Below are positions 6,791 through 16,948 of a DNA stretch of 64,000 nt, in pieces. The notes beneath the pieces are model-generated. The model saw nothing but the letters and a program-made list of their open reading frames with translations, was not told the DNA's origin and made no database searches. Positions within the stretch are counted from its first letter, which is position 1. Each line of letters starts with the position of its first letter. Source of the DNA: CAWFPR01 sp963817635 (GTDB lineage Bacteria; Acidobacteriota; Vicinamibacteria; Vicinamibacterales; 2-12-FULL-66-21); contig CAWFPR010000018.1 of assembly GCA_963817635.1 (NCBI GenBank), forward strand, positions 1-64,000, in the 5' to 3' direction. The position numbers were made by a program, and so were the translations under genes.

Positions 6791-9523
6791 ATGAAGTGCA
6801 TCACACGTCTATTCGTCTTCTTCGTGCTCGCACTCGGCCTGTCGGCCACGACGGGACAGGCGCAGACGCAGACCGGCACGGTCACGGGAACGGTCATGGA
6901 CCAGCAGGGAGCCGTGCTGCCTGGCGCTACCGTCGTCCTGACCGGCCCACGCGGATCCCTGGACTCGGTGACCGACGGCCGCGGCGAATTCCGGTTCGTC
7001 GGCGTGGCGCCGGGGACCTACGTGCTGAAGGCGGAACTCTCGGGGTTCCTGCCGCAGCAGCGCGGCGACGTGACCGTCGGAATGGGCAAGACCATTGCCA
7101 CGGAGTTCACGCTGAAGGTCGGCGGGATGACCGAGACCGTCGAAGTCAGCGGTTCGGCCTCCACGGTTGACGTGAAGAGCTCGGCCACCGACACGACGCT
7201 GTCGAACGACCTGCTCCAGCTCACGCCGATCTACTCGTCCACCTCCACGGGGTTGCTCAACTACGCCCCGGGGATCAACAGCAGTTCGGCGTTCGGCGGA
7301 CAGGGCAGCTACGGCAACGCGCTGCTGCTCGACGGCGTGGACACGCGCGACCCCGAGGGGGGCTCGGCGTGGACGTTCTTCAACCAGAACCTGATCGAGG
7401 AAATCCAGATCGGCGGCCTCGGCGCGCCGGCGGAATACGGCGGGTTCACGGGGGCCATCATCAACACGGTCACGAAGTCCGGCGGCAACGCCTTCTCGGG
7501 CCTGTTCTCGATGCGCTACACGAACGACTCGCTGGCCGGCGATAACATCAGCCAGGCACTGCTCGCTCAGAACTCGAATCTGGGTAACGCGTCCATCACC
7601 AAGAAACTGACCGACTACTACGGTCCAGATGGGCGGGCCGCTCAAGAAGGACAAGGCGTTCTTCTTCGGCAGCATCCAGCGCTATTCGGCGCTGACCGAC
7701 CCGGTGGGCCTCGTCGCGAACGCGACCGACGTCAGTCCCCGGTTCAACGTCAAGGTGACGCTGCAGCCGACGACGAAGGACACGATCGTGCTCGGCACGC
7801 AGTACGACTCGTACAACGTGACCGGGCGGGTCGGCTACTGGCCCACCTCGCAGGCCACCGACAACCAGACGGTCAACGAGGATGCGCCGGAGTGGGTGTG
7901 GAACGCGCAGTGGCGCCGCATCTTCGGGACCAACGCGCTGCTCGAGTCGAAGGTCACGGGGTACACCGGCTACTACAATCTGGACCCGGTCGATCCGTCG
8001 CCGTTCACCTACGACGGCGATACGCGGCACCTACAGCGGCGGCGGCGGCGGGCTCTACTACGCCGATCGCAACCGCAACGTGGTGCAGGTGTCCTTGACG
8101 AAGTATGCCGAGAAGTTCGGCACCCACTCGTTCAAGTTCGGCGCCGAGATCGAGCGCAGTCACGTCCGCAGCCAGTACCGGCCCGTACGGGCCGCAGGGC
8201 TTCTACATCCTGGCCTACGGTGGCGTGCCCTATGCGCGCTACAGCTACGGCTACGACGTGCAGGGGGACAATCACCGGACTTCTGCGTACGCGCAGGACC
8301 AGTGGAGCGCGGGACGCCTGACGCTCAACATCGGCCTGCGCCTGGATCACATCCGCGGCTACAGTCCGGTGCTCAAGGAAGACGGTCTACAAGCCGAAGG
8401 CTGCGTGGGGCCCGCGTATCGGCGCCGCCTACGACCTCGAGCGCAAGCGGTAACGCCGTGGTGAAGGGCTTCTGGGGCCGCTACTACGAGGGGGCCGCCA
8501 GCCGGTTCTTCTACACATCGGCGACGACCGGGCATCGAGGACTTCGTCGTGCACGCCGATCAACGCCGACGGGACTCGCTCGGATCGCCCGAGGTCCTGA
8601 CGCCCGGCGCGATCTACGGGATCAGCAACGACATCAAGCACCCGAGGACCGACGAGTTCAACGTGGCGTTCGAGACGCAGTTGACCCGCGCGATCCGATT
8701 GACAGCCACCGGCATCTGGCGCAAGACCGGCAATTTCATCAACAACGTGATTGCCGATGCGGTGTTCGAGCCGGTGACGCTCACGAATGCGCTGACCGGC
8801 CAGTCCTTCACCGGATACTACTGGGCGAACCAGTCGGCGTCGAACGAGAGCTTCACCATCCGGAACACGGACGGGTTCCAGTACCTCTCGACCGACGGGT
8901 CGGTCATCGCGACGGCCAAGCCGGACCGCAAGTACAAGGCGCTGATGCTGGTGCTGAACAGCTCGATGCGCAACCGGTTCGGCTACCAGGTGTCGTACGT
9001 GCTCTCGAAGGCGGAGGGCAACGTCGATAACAGCGGGTTCGGGAACTACCTGGGCGGTAACGCCTGGGATTCTCCGAACACGGCCATCATCAACGCCACA
9101 GGCGAGCTGACGAACTCGCGGCGGCACGAGATCAAGGCCTATCTGACCTATCTCGTGCCACGCATCGACGTCGTCCTGGGCGGGAACTACACCGGTCTCA
9201 GCGGCCGGCCGTACACGCCATATGCGCAGTTCAGCAGCAGTGACCTGAACCTGCCTGGGTCAGGGCGGCGCCAGATCTTCCTGGAGCCGCGCGGCACCGA
9301 GCACAACGACTTCTTCCACCAGTTCGACCTGCGTGCGGAGAAGGCGTTCAAGATCGAGACGCACCGGTTCGGGGTCTACGTCGATGCGGTGAACCTGTTC
9401 AACCGCGCCGGCGTCATCTCGAGGCAGACGCGCTACCCGAGCAGCGCCGGGGTCGACTACCAGGCGCCGACCGGCATCCAGGGCGCGCGACAGATCACCT
9501 TCGGCGGCCGCTGGTCGTTCTGA
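6791..9523 (+). CDS. TonB-dependent receptor with carboxypeptidase-regulatory-like domain (several frameshifts)
   Basis: An outer-membrane receptor of roughly 910 residues once its frame is repaired. The start at 6791 has AGGGGG at good distance; 6782 is an in-frame alternative. Order: signal peptide (FFVLALGLSATTGQAQ), CarboxypepD_reg-like domain (GTVTGTVMDQQGAVLPGATV), plug (ETVEVSGSASTVDV...LLLDGVDTRDPEGG, GGFTGAIINTVTKSGGN), beta-barrel, and terminal strand ARQITFGGRWSF. The frame breaks near 7622, 8025, 8180, 8385, 8437 and 8530, each restored by a one- or two-base change (for example an extra G at 7623 gives YYVQMGGPLKKDKAFFFG). Likely sequencing indels, though a decayed gene is not excluded. 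Substrate unknown; such proteins often take up oligosaccharides or peptides. Confidence 0.85.
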
Positions 9524-9560
9524 GGGTGAAGCCGTAGATCGAGGCTTCGGCTTCGACGAC

Positions 9561-9596
9561 GAGGGCGGGGTTCGAAAGAGCCCCGCCCTCTTTTTG
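9561..9596 (+). terminator. Rho-independent terminator after the TonB receptor
   Basis: GAGGGCGGGG (9561-9570) pairs with CCCCGCCCTC (9581-9590) over a ten-base loop and is followed by TTTTTG. Confidence 0.9.
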
Positions 9597-9599
9597 TTT

Positions 9600-9772
9600 C
9601 AGCGAGCAGCCGCTGTCGACCGGCCGCGCCTGGCGGCGCAGCACGAAGAGCCACGAAGGACACGAAGAGCACGAAGAAAACTGTATTGCTTCGTGTGCTT
9701 CGTGATCTTCGTGCTTCTTCGTGACAGCCGTCGGCGCGTGTCAGCTCGACTGCGGCTGTCGCCCGGCGTGAT
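9600..9772. repeat. CACGAAG/CTTCGTG composite inverted repeat
   Basis: The left arm (9640-9680) contains CACGAAG words separated by 1-2 bases. The right arm (9690-9722) contains the complementary CTTCGTG words, with a short AT-richer centre. The block is flanked by CAGCCGCTGTCG (about 9605) and a related GCGGCTGTCG (about 9762). The same composite is found twice in tandem at 15424-15770. It lies between the convergent TonB receptor and sulfatase-TPR genes, and could fold into one long imperfect hairpin. Confidence 0.8.
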
Positions 9773-12154
9773 CTACCGCTTCGCGGGCTTGACCCGCGCC
9801 TCGAGCGCCTGCCCGAGCGCCACTTCGCGCGCGGCCTCGCGCGGCCGGCCCACCCGGTTGTACAGGTCCGCCAGCACGTAGTGGCCGAGCGGCGCGTTCT
9901 CGGAATGCGGCGCATACTCCAGCCCCTTCTGCGCCAGCGAGATGGCCTCTTCGAGGTTCGTCCCCGCGTCGAGATATACCTTCGCGAGGTAGATGTAGCC
10001 GTCGCCGAAACGCGGGTTGCTCTGGATGGACTGCTTGAGGGCGCCGATCTGTCCCTCGCGATCCCCGACCTGCTCGTAGAGGCGCGACATGTTGAACGCC
10101 GCCTTGAAGTTCTCGGGGTGAGCCTTGAGTTCCTCGTAGTACTCGCGTTCGGCGCCTGGGAGATCGCCGCGCTGCTCGGCCAGCAGCCCCAGATTGAAGT
10201 GGGCGAGCCGCAGCGTGGGTTTCACGGCAATCGCTTCGCGGATCAGCCGCTCGGCCGTGATCGGGTCGCCACGCTGGAGCGCGATGACTCCCAGCGCGTT
10301 CTTCGCGGCCACGACCTGCCCGTCGATTTCGAGCGCGCGGCGGAACAACTGCTCGGCGCGCGGAAGGTCGCCGCGGTCCAGCCAAATTTCGCCCATCTGG
10401 TACTGGACGAACGGGTCCTTCGGATCGAGCGTCAGGTAGTGCTCGAATCCGGCCAGCGCCGCCTCGTCGTCTCCCATGCGGCGATACGCCTGCGCCAGGT
10501 TGAAGACGGCGAGATCGTAGTCCGGCTTCAGCGTCAGCGTGCGCTTGAAGTATCCGACGGCCTTCTCGAGATCGCCGTGGGCCATGTACTGCGTGCCCAT
10601 CATGAACCACGCGTCGATGACCTGCGGGTCCTCGGCGACGACCTGGTCGAGCAGCGCGATGATGGCCTTGAAGGGCGGCCGGCCCTCGGCGTCCTTCTCC
10701 TTCGACAGGTCGATGGCGTCGCCGAGCTTGTTGAACAGGCCGATCTTGTCCTTGGGGTCGGCGCGGTCGGTCCGCGCGTCAGCGGCCGTGGCGACGAAGG
10801 AGCCGACGTACCCCAGCGCGGCGAGGCGCTCGCGCGCTTCCGGATCGACGTCGCCCGGCGGCAGCGCGGCCTCGGTTTTCGCGAAGTGGCCCTCGAGGCT
10901 GCGCAGCTCGGCGATCAGGCGGTCGCCCGAGCTGTCGCCGGTCGTTGAAGATGTTGGTGGCTTCCGCCGGATCGCGATCGACGTCGTACAGCTCCGGGCG
11001 TGGCGCGTCGATGACCTTGTAGCGCCCGGAGCGCAGTGCACGCAGGTCGCTCCACCCGTAGTGATGCAGCGGGTACATGGCCTCCGAATACGCGTCGAGG
11101 CCCAGTTCCTGTGTCGTGCCGGCCATGAGCGGGGCGAGGCTCACGCCGGAGATGCCCTTCGGCGGCGCCACGCCAAGCAGGTCGAGCGCCGTCGGCATGA
11201 CATCCACCGAGCGCACAGGGTCCGCGACCCGGCGGTGCGCGGCGAGGCTGAACGGCGCGCGGATCGCGAACGGCACGTGCGTGGTGCTGTTGTAGACGAA
11301 GAAGCCGTGGCCGCTTTCCCCGTGATCGCCCAGGCTCTCGCCGTGGTCGCCCATGATCATGATGACCGTGCGATCGTAGAGGCCGAGCGCCTGGAGCTCG
11401 GCAAGGACGCGGCCGACCTGCGTGTCGGCGAACGCGATTTCGCCGTTGTACGGGTGCCCTTTGTACCGGGTGGCGAATGGCTCGGGCGGGCGGTGCGGCG
11501 AGTGCGCGTCGTAGAGGTGAATCCAGGCGAAGAACGGCGCGCCGGCCGCCTCCTTGATCCACGGCAGGGCCTGATCGACGACCTCGTTGCCGGGACGTTG
11601 GATGGATCCGACCGACACGGAGCGGGATTCACTCAGGTCGAACTTGTCGAAATAGGTATCGAAGCCCTGGCTGATGCCCCATTTCGAGTCGAGGACGTAG
11701 GCGCCGATGAACCCGCCGGTGCGATAGCCCTTCGACTTCAGGACTTCGGCGAGCGTGAGCTGGTCGTCGCCGAGGAAGAACCCGCCGTTGTCACGAACGC
11801 CGTGCTCCGGCGGGAACTTGCCGGTGAACATGCTCGAGTGGACCGGCAGCGTGAGCGGCGCCACGGCGACCGCCTGCTCGAAGAGCACGCCCTCACGCGC
11901 GATCCGGTCGAAATTAGCCGTCTCGACTTCAGTGTTGCCGTAGGCCCCCATGCGGTCGGCCCGGGTGGTATCGAGCGTGATGATGACGAGGTTGAGCCTG
12001 TCGCGCGCCACCCCCGGCGGCAGCGAGCCGAGGTCCACGCCCGCGTCGGTGCGGGCCGGCCGGGCTGCATCCGCCAGACCGCCGCGGCCGCCCCCAGCCC
12101 GATGAGCCCGACGAGGACGAGCAGCGCCAGCCACGGCCAGACGCGGCGCCGCAT
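9773..12154 (-). CDS. Membrane-anchored sulfatase/alkaline-phosphatase-superfamily protein fused to TPR domain (frameshifted)
   Basis: From ATG 12154 the protein begins with an anchor (MRRRVWPWLALLVLVGLIGL). A frame change near 12060 leads into the hydrolase domain: LVIITLDTTRADRMGAYGN (metal-binding Asp), GDHGESLGDHGE (metal His/Asp) and ELYDVDRDPAEATN. A second frame change near 10935 leads into at least five TPR units (DAWFMMGTQYMAHGDLEKAV, AVFNLAQAYRRMGDDEAAL and so on) to the end. The activation site reads TLPVHSSMFTG and lacks the CxPxR formylglycine motif, so classical sulfatase activity is doubtful; a phosphohydrolase or phosphotransferase role is possible. The fused architecture recurs in Acidobacteriota. 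Both indels look like sequencing errors. Confidence 0.8.
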
Positions 12155-12380
12155 CGAGCCCGATCGCACCGGAGGGGCGCCAGTTCGACTTGGTCATGCA
12201 CAACCATGGTGCTGCAGCGACGGGCCGTCGTCAATACGACCCCATTGATTCGCGGGGGCGTGTGATGGGATCATCAGGAGTTCGGGCGGAGGTGGAGCCC
12301 GAGCGAGAACGCGGGCTCCGCCATCACTTGAAACACGCAGGCCCCCGAACGCCGCGCGCGAGATAGACACACTCCAGTTC

Positions 12381-14055
12381 ATGCCCCAGAAGAGAACCGC
12401 CAAACCGAAGACACCCGCGCCGGCTGCGGCGACACCCGACCAGAAGGCGCCCGCCAGAGCGAAGCAGCCAGCTGCGGCGCCGCGGAGCCCTCCGCGCCGG
12501 CAAAAGCCGAGCGTGTCGCCGGCCAGACCGCGCGCGCCCAGGGCGTCCGCGAAGCCGAAGGCGCGCGCAGCGGCACCGTGCGCCGAAAGCGGAGCCGGGC
12601 GAAGCGAGCCGCTCTCGATCCTGATGGTGTCCTCCGAGGCGCATCCGTTCGCCAAGAGTGGAGGCCTGGCCGAGGTGGCCGGTGCCTTGCCGGTGGCCCT
12701 GGCGCGGCTGGGGCATCGCGTCACGCTCGTCCTGCCGCGATACCGCGGAACCGACATCAGCGGCGACCGGGCGCAGCCGGTTACGTTGAATTTCGGAGTC
12801 CGGTCGCAGGCGGTCTCGTTCATCACGCTGCCGATTGCCGACAGCGTGACGGTGGTGCTGGTGGACGCGCCGGAACTCTTCGATCGGGCGGGCCTGTACG
12901 GCGAACACGGACTCGACTACGACGACAACGGCTGGCGCTTCGCGGTGCTCAGCCGCGCGGCGCTCGAGTACGCCCGGGAGGCCGGGGAACGGCCTTCGGT
13001 GATTCACGCGCACGACTGGCAGGCCGGGATGGTGCCGGTGTTCCAGAAGATGCTGCTGTCGTCCGATCGCACCGTCGGCGGCGTCCCGGTGGTGTTCACG
13101 ATTCACAACCTGGCATTCCAGGGCATCTTTCCGGCGTCGATGCTGCCGACCGTTGGGCTGGGCTGGGACCTGCTGGACGTGCAGGCGCTCGAGGTACTGG
13201 GGGCAGATCAGCTATCTCAAGGGCGGGATCAATTTCAGCGAGCGGATCACGACCGTCAGCCCGACCTACGCGCGCGAGATCCTCACGCCTGAACTCGGGT
13301 TCGGATTCGACGGTGTTCTTCAGCGCCGAGCCGACTCGCTCAGCGGCATCCTGAACGGGATCGACATCGAGCGATGGAACCCGGCCGCCGACGCGCTCGT
13401 GCCCGCGCACTTCAGCGCCCGCGACCTGTCCGGGAAGGCGGAGGCGAAGCGGGCGCTGCTCGAAACCGCAGGGCTCGCGCGAGGCAGCGACGCTCGGCGC
13501 CCGGTGGTCGGACTGATCTCGCGGCTGACCGGCCAGAAGGGATTCGACCTCATCTCGGCCGCGTCGGCCGAGCTGATGGCGCTCGACGCGTCGTGGGTCA
13601 TGCTGGGGAGCGGCGAGCGGCAGTACGAGGAGGAGTGGCGCGGGCTGGCCGGGCGGTTTCCCGATCGGGTGTCCGCCACCATCGGGTTCGATGAGCGATT
13701 CGCTCACCTGATCGAGGCCGGTGCGGACATCTTCCTGATGCCGTCGCGATTCGAACCCTGCGGCCTCAATCAGATGTACAGCCTCCGCTACGGGACCGTG
13801 CCGGTCGTCCGGGCGACCGGCGGGCTCGCCGACACCGTCAGGGACTGGTCGGACGCCGGGCGCGGCAACGGGTTCACCTTCCGCGACAACACGCCGGCGG
13901 CGCTCGTCGAGGCGCTCGGCCGGGCCCTGGCAATGTTCGGTAAACCACGGCAATGGAAACAGATCCAGGTTGCCGGCATGCGCGAGGACCATTCCTGGGA
14001 CGCTTCAGCCTCGGAATATGTCAAAGTGTATGAGGCCGCTGGAGCGCGGCCCTAA
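12381..14055 (+). CDS. glgA: Glycogen synthase (GT5) with basic N-terminal tail (one frameshift)
   Basis: Transfers glucose from ADP-glucose to growing alpha-1,4-glucan. The start of the enzyme is SILMVSSEAHPF followed by the ADP-glucose-binding KSGGLAEV. Later motifs include HAHDWQAGMVP, TIHNLAFQG, SYLKGGINFSERITTVSP, GLISRLTGQKGFDL and PSRFEPCGLNQMYS. The frame shifts near 13200 in a GGGGG run; dropping one G gives EVLGQISYLKGG, so this is probably a sequencing error. Ahead of the enzyme sit about 75 extra residues rich in Lys, Pro, Ala and Arg that resemble a histone-H1-like tail and are absent from ordinary GlgA. The gene is divergent from the sulfatase-TPR gene. Confidence 0.9.
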
Positions 14056-14073
14056 TATCCTGTCGAGGTCTCA

Positions 14074-14403
14074 ATGGCATCCGAGAAAGTGCAGACGCTC
14101 ACCGATACGAATTTCGATCAGTCCGTCATCAAGGCGGCTCAGCCGGTGCTCGTGGATTTCTGGGCGGAGTGGTGCGGGCCGTGCAAGCGGCTGGGGCCGA
14201 CAATCGACGAACTGGCGACCGACTACGACGGACGGCTCACGATTGGGAAGCTCAACGTGGACGACAATCCCGGGACAGCGGGGCGCTTCAGCATCCGCGG
14301 CATTCCCACCCTGCTGCTGTTCAAGGGCGGCCAGATCGTCGAACAGGTCGTCGGCCTCGCCGACAAGGCATCCCTGAAGAAATTGATCGACAAACATATG
14401 TAG
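14074..14403 (+). CDS. trxA: Thioredoxin
   Basis: The 109-residue protein carries the redox motif WCGPCK in FWAEWCGPCKRLGP and the cis-proline loop GIPTLLLFKGG. It reduces disulfides in the cytoplasm and is recharged by the thioredoxin reductase encoded about 70 bp downstream. The ATG at 14074 follows GTCGAGG. The TAG stop (14401-14403) is part of a GTAGGGGCGG palindrome. Confidence 0.95.
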   Translation: MASEKVQTLTDTNFDQSVIKAAQPVLVDFWAEWCGPCKRLGPTIDELATDYDGRLTIGKLNVDDNPGTAGRFSIRGIPTLLLFKGGQIVEQVVGLADKASLKKLIDKHM

Positions 14404-14453
14404 GGGCGGCTCGCGAGCCGCCCATGTCAGGGCGGCTCACGAGCCGCCCCTAC
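14400..14453. repeat. Nested GTAGGGGCGG palindrome between trxA and trxB
   Basis: GTAGGGGCGG...GCCGCCC (14400-14423) and GGGCGG...CCGCCCCTAC (14430-14453) are inverted copies separated by ATGTCA. Each arm is also self-complementary around CTCGCGAG or CTCACGAG. The trxA stop codon is bases 2-4 of the left arm. The structure could fold as one long hairpin or two small ones. The same arms bound the spacer at 30916-31063. Confidence 0.9.
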
Positions 14454-14473
14454 ACGGATTCCGAGATTACCCC

Positions 14474-15424
14474 ATGCGCAACGTCGTCATCATCGGTTCC
14501 GGCCCCGCTGGACTTACCGCGGCGCTGTACACGGCGCGCGCCAACCTCAAGCCGCTCGTCATCGAGGGGCTCGAGGCCGGCGGGCAACTGATGCTCACCA
14601 CGCTCGTCGAGAACTGGCCCGGGCATCGCGACGGCATCATGGGCCCCGACCTGATGGGCGAGATGCGGGCGCAGGCCGAGCGGTTCGGCGCCGAGATCGT
14701 CCGAGGCCAGGTCACGTCGGTGGACGTCTCCCGGCATCCCTTCACCGTGACGATGGCGGACGGCGAGGTGGCGTGCCGAACGCTCGTCATTGCGACCGGC
14801 GCCTCGGCGCGACTGCTCGGCCTGCCGTCCGAGCGCGCGCTCATCGGACATGGCGTCTCGACGTGTGCGACCTGCGATGGATATTTTTTCCGCGGGAAGC
14901 CGATTGCGGTCGTCGGCGGGGGGGACTCCGCGATGGAAGAGGCGATCTTTCTCACGCGCTTCGCCTCGCACGTCACCGTCGTGCATCGCCGCGAGTCCCT
15001 GCGGGCGTCGAAGATCATGCAGGACAAGGCGTTCGCCAACCCCAAAATCTCGTTCGAGTGGAACAGCGACGTCGAGCGGATCAACGACACCGGCAAGGGC
15101 GAGGTCACCTCGATGGTGTTGCGCGACAACCGGACGGGCGAGATCAAGGACCTGCCGGTCGACGGCGTCTTCGTCGCGATCGGGCATACCCCGAATACGA
15201 AGCTGTTCACCGGGATGCTCGACATGGACCCGAACGGGTACCTGATCACGTACGACGGGACCAAGACGAGCGTGCCGGGCGTATTCGCGTGCGGCGATGT
15301 GCAGGATCACATCTATCGGCAGGCCGTCACCGCCGCCGGATCGGGCTGCATGGCGGCGATCGACGCCGAGCACTTCCTCGACAGCCTGCCGCAGCACCTG
15401 GGCGAGGCGCAGATAACCGTCTAA
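14474..15424 (+). CDS. trxB: Thioredoxin-disulfide reductase
   Basis: A flavoenzyme that passes electrons from NADPH via FAD to thioredoxin. The 316 residues match the family. FAD-binding GSGPAGLTAALYTARAN is near the N-terminus, redox site CATC lies in STCATCDGYFF, the NADPH-binding GGGDSAMEEA follows, and the second FAD motif is PGVFACGDVQD. It is placed directly after trxA, so they form a small redox unit separated only by a palindromic repeat. The TAA stop abuts the following ACAGCCGCTGTCG repeat. Confidence 0.95.
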   Translation: MRNVVIIGSGPAGLTAALYTARANLKPLVIEGLEAGGQLMLTTLVENWPGHRDGIMGPDLMGEMRAQAERFGAEIVRGQVTSVDVSRHPFTVTMADGEVACRTLVIATGASARLLGLPSERALIGHGVSTCATCDGYFFRGKPIAVVGGGDSAMEEAIFLTRFASHVTVVHRRESLRASKIMQDKAFANPKISFEWNSDVERINDTGKGEVTSMVLRDNRTGEIKDLPVDGVFVAIGHTPNTKLFTGMLDMDPNGYLITYDGTKTSVPGVFACGDVQDHIYRQAVTAAGSGCMAAIDAEHFLDSLPQHLGEAQITV

Positions 15425-15775
15425 CAGCCGCTGTCGCGCTGTACGGGCCCACGGCCGCGTCTCACGCCGCCCGCGCCGACGGCTGTCGTCACGAAGGTGC
15501 ACGAAGCGCACGAAGGCCAATTGGTTTCTTCGTGTTCTTCGTGTCCTTCGTCTCTTCGTGTCCGCGCCGAAAGGCGCCGTGGACAGCGTCAGTCCCTCGA
15601 CAGCCGCTGTCGCGCTGCACGGCCCACGGCTGTCGCCACGAAGGAGCACGAAGCGCACGAAAGACACGAAGAAAAATTGGTTCTTCGTGCTCTTCGTGTC
15701 CTTCGTCTCTTCGTGTTGCGCCGAAGGCGCCGTGAACAGCGTCAGCCCCTCGACAGCCGCTGGCGCTCGACCTGC
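15422..15775. repeat. Two tandem CACGAAG composite repeat units
   Basis: Two direct copies (about 15424-15600 and 15601-15757) share the order ACAGCCGCTGTCGCGCTG, an ACGGCTGTCG arm, CACGAAG words, an AATTGGTT centre, CTTCGTG words, GCGCCGAAGGCGCCGTG, then CAGCGTCAGTCCCTCG. A partial third ACAGCCGCTG starts at 15751. The centre of each copy is a long imperfect hairpin. They fill the spacer between the convergent trxB and mnmA genes. Short open frames rich in FVLFVSFV or SCSSCPSS across this stretch are artefacts of the repeat. Confidence 0.88.
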
Positions 15776-16835
15776 CTAGTCGATCCAGCCGCCACCCACG
15801 ACACAGTCGTCGTCATAGAAGACAACCGCCTGGCCTGGTGCCACCGCGCTCTGGGGCTCGTCGAAGGTCACGCGCGCGCGGTCGCGCGTCGATCGGGTCG
15901 AGCCGCGCGGCCGCTTCCTTGTGGCGGTGGCGGATCTGGGCGGTGATGCGCCGGGCGGTGTCCGGCGCATCACCGGCGATCCAGTTCACGCGCGAGGCGG
16001 TCAGCTCGACGCGATCCAGCGACTCCCGCGGTCCGACGGTGACGGTGCTGGCGCCGGCGTCGATGCGCACGACGTACAGCGGGATCGGGGAGGAGAGCCC
16101 GAGCCCCTTGCGCTGCCCCACGGTGAAACGATGCACGCCATCGTGCCGCCCGATGACGCGCCCCTCGGTGTCGCGGATCGCGCCGGCCGTCGCGTGCGCG
16201 CCCTGCCGTTCCAGGAAGGCCGCGTGGTCGCCATCGGGCACGAAACAGATCTCGTGGCTGTCGGGTTTGTCGGCGACCGGCAGCTCCAGTTCGCGCGCCC
16301 AGGCCCGTACGGTCGTCTTGTCCACCTCACCCACCGGGAACATCGCGTGGGCCAGCTGCGCCTGATTGAGCGTGAACAGGAAATAACTCTGGTCCTTGGC
16401 GGGATCCACGCCGCGGCGCAGCCGGAAGCCGCCGTCGGGGCCGCGATCGACGCGCGCGTAATGCCCGGTGGCGACGTAGTCGGCGTCGAACCCGCGCGCG
16501 CGATCGACGAGCGCCGCAAACTTGAGATCGCCGTTGCAGTGCACGCACGGGATGGGCGTCCGCCCGGCGGCGTATTCCTGCACGAAGTTGGACACGACCG
16601 TCTCGTTGAACGTCCGCTCGAAGTTCACGATGTAGTGGGGAATGCCGATGCGCGCCGCCACCCGCCTGGCGTCGTGCAGGTCGTCGATGGTGCAGCAGGT
16701 GCCGAAGCGGACCTGGCCTTCCTGCTGGTCGTAGAGCTGCATCGACAGGCCGATTACCTCGTGGCCCGCGCGCGCCAGGAGCGCTGCCGCCACCGAAGAA
16801 TCGACGCCGCCGGACATGGCTACGACTACACGCAA
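15776..16835 (-). CDS. mnmA: tRNA-specific 2-thiouridylase (one frameshift near the end)
   Basis: Thiolates U34 of tRNA Lys, Glu and Gln using sulfur relayed from a cysteine desulfurase. Motifs: P-loop AMSGGVDSSVAAALL, GTCCTIDDLHDARRVA, catalytic Cys in TPIPCVHCN, ATGHYARV, KDQSYFLF, and the second catalytic Cys in SHEICFVPDGD. The start is taken as TTG 16835, because GAGGA lies seven bases upstream; the alternative TTG 16853 has no such site. A dinucleotide-type indel near 15885 in a GCGCGCG tract shifts the frame before the last 33 residues, which read RVTFDEPQSAVAPGQAVVFY. Downstream of its sulfur donor. Confidence 0.92.
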
Positions 16836-16948
16836 AAGAGAATCCTCAATCAAAGACAGTCAGTCGAACCGGGACGGGCTGACGGCCCGCATCAGGGCTT
16901 CGCGCTCTTCGTGAAGCCGGGGCCCGCCCAGCGCGCCAGTGCGCCGCG

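Noticed and set aside
6791..9523. Programmed frameshifting in the TonB receptor
   Set aside because: Six separate breaks with no slippery heptamer or downstream structure are better explained by sequencing errors or decay.
15497..15946. Open frames with FVLFVSFVSS or SCSSCPSSLR segments
   Set aside because: They are translations of the CACGAAG/CTTCGTG repeat and have no independent support.
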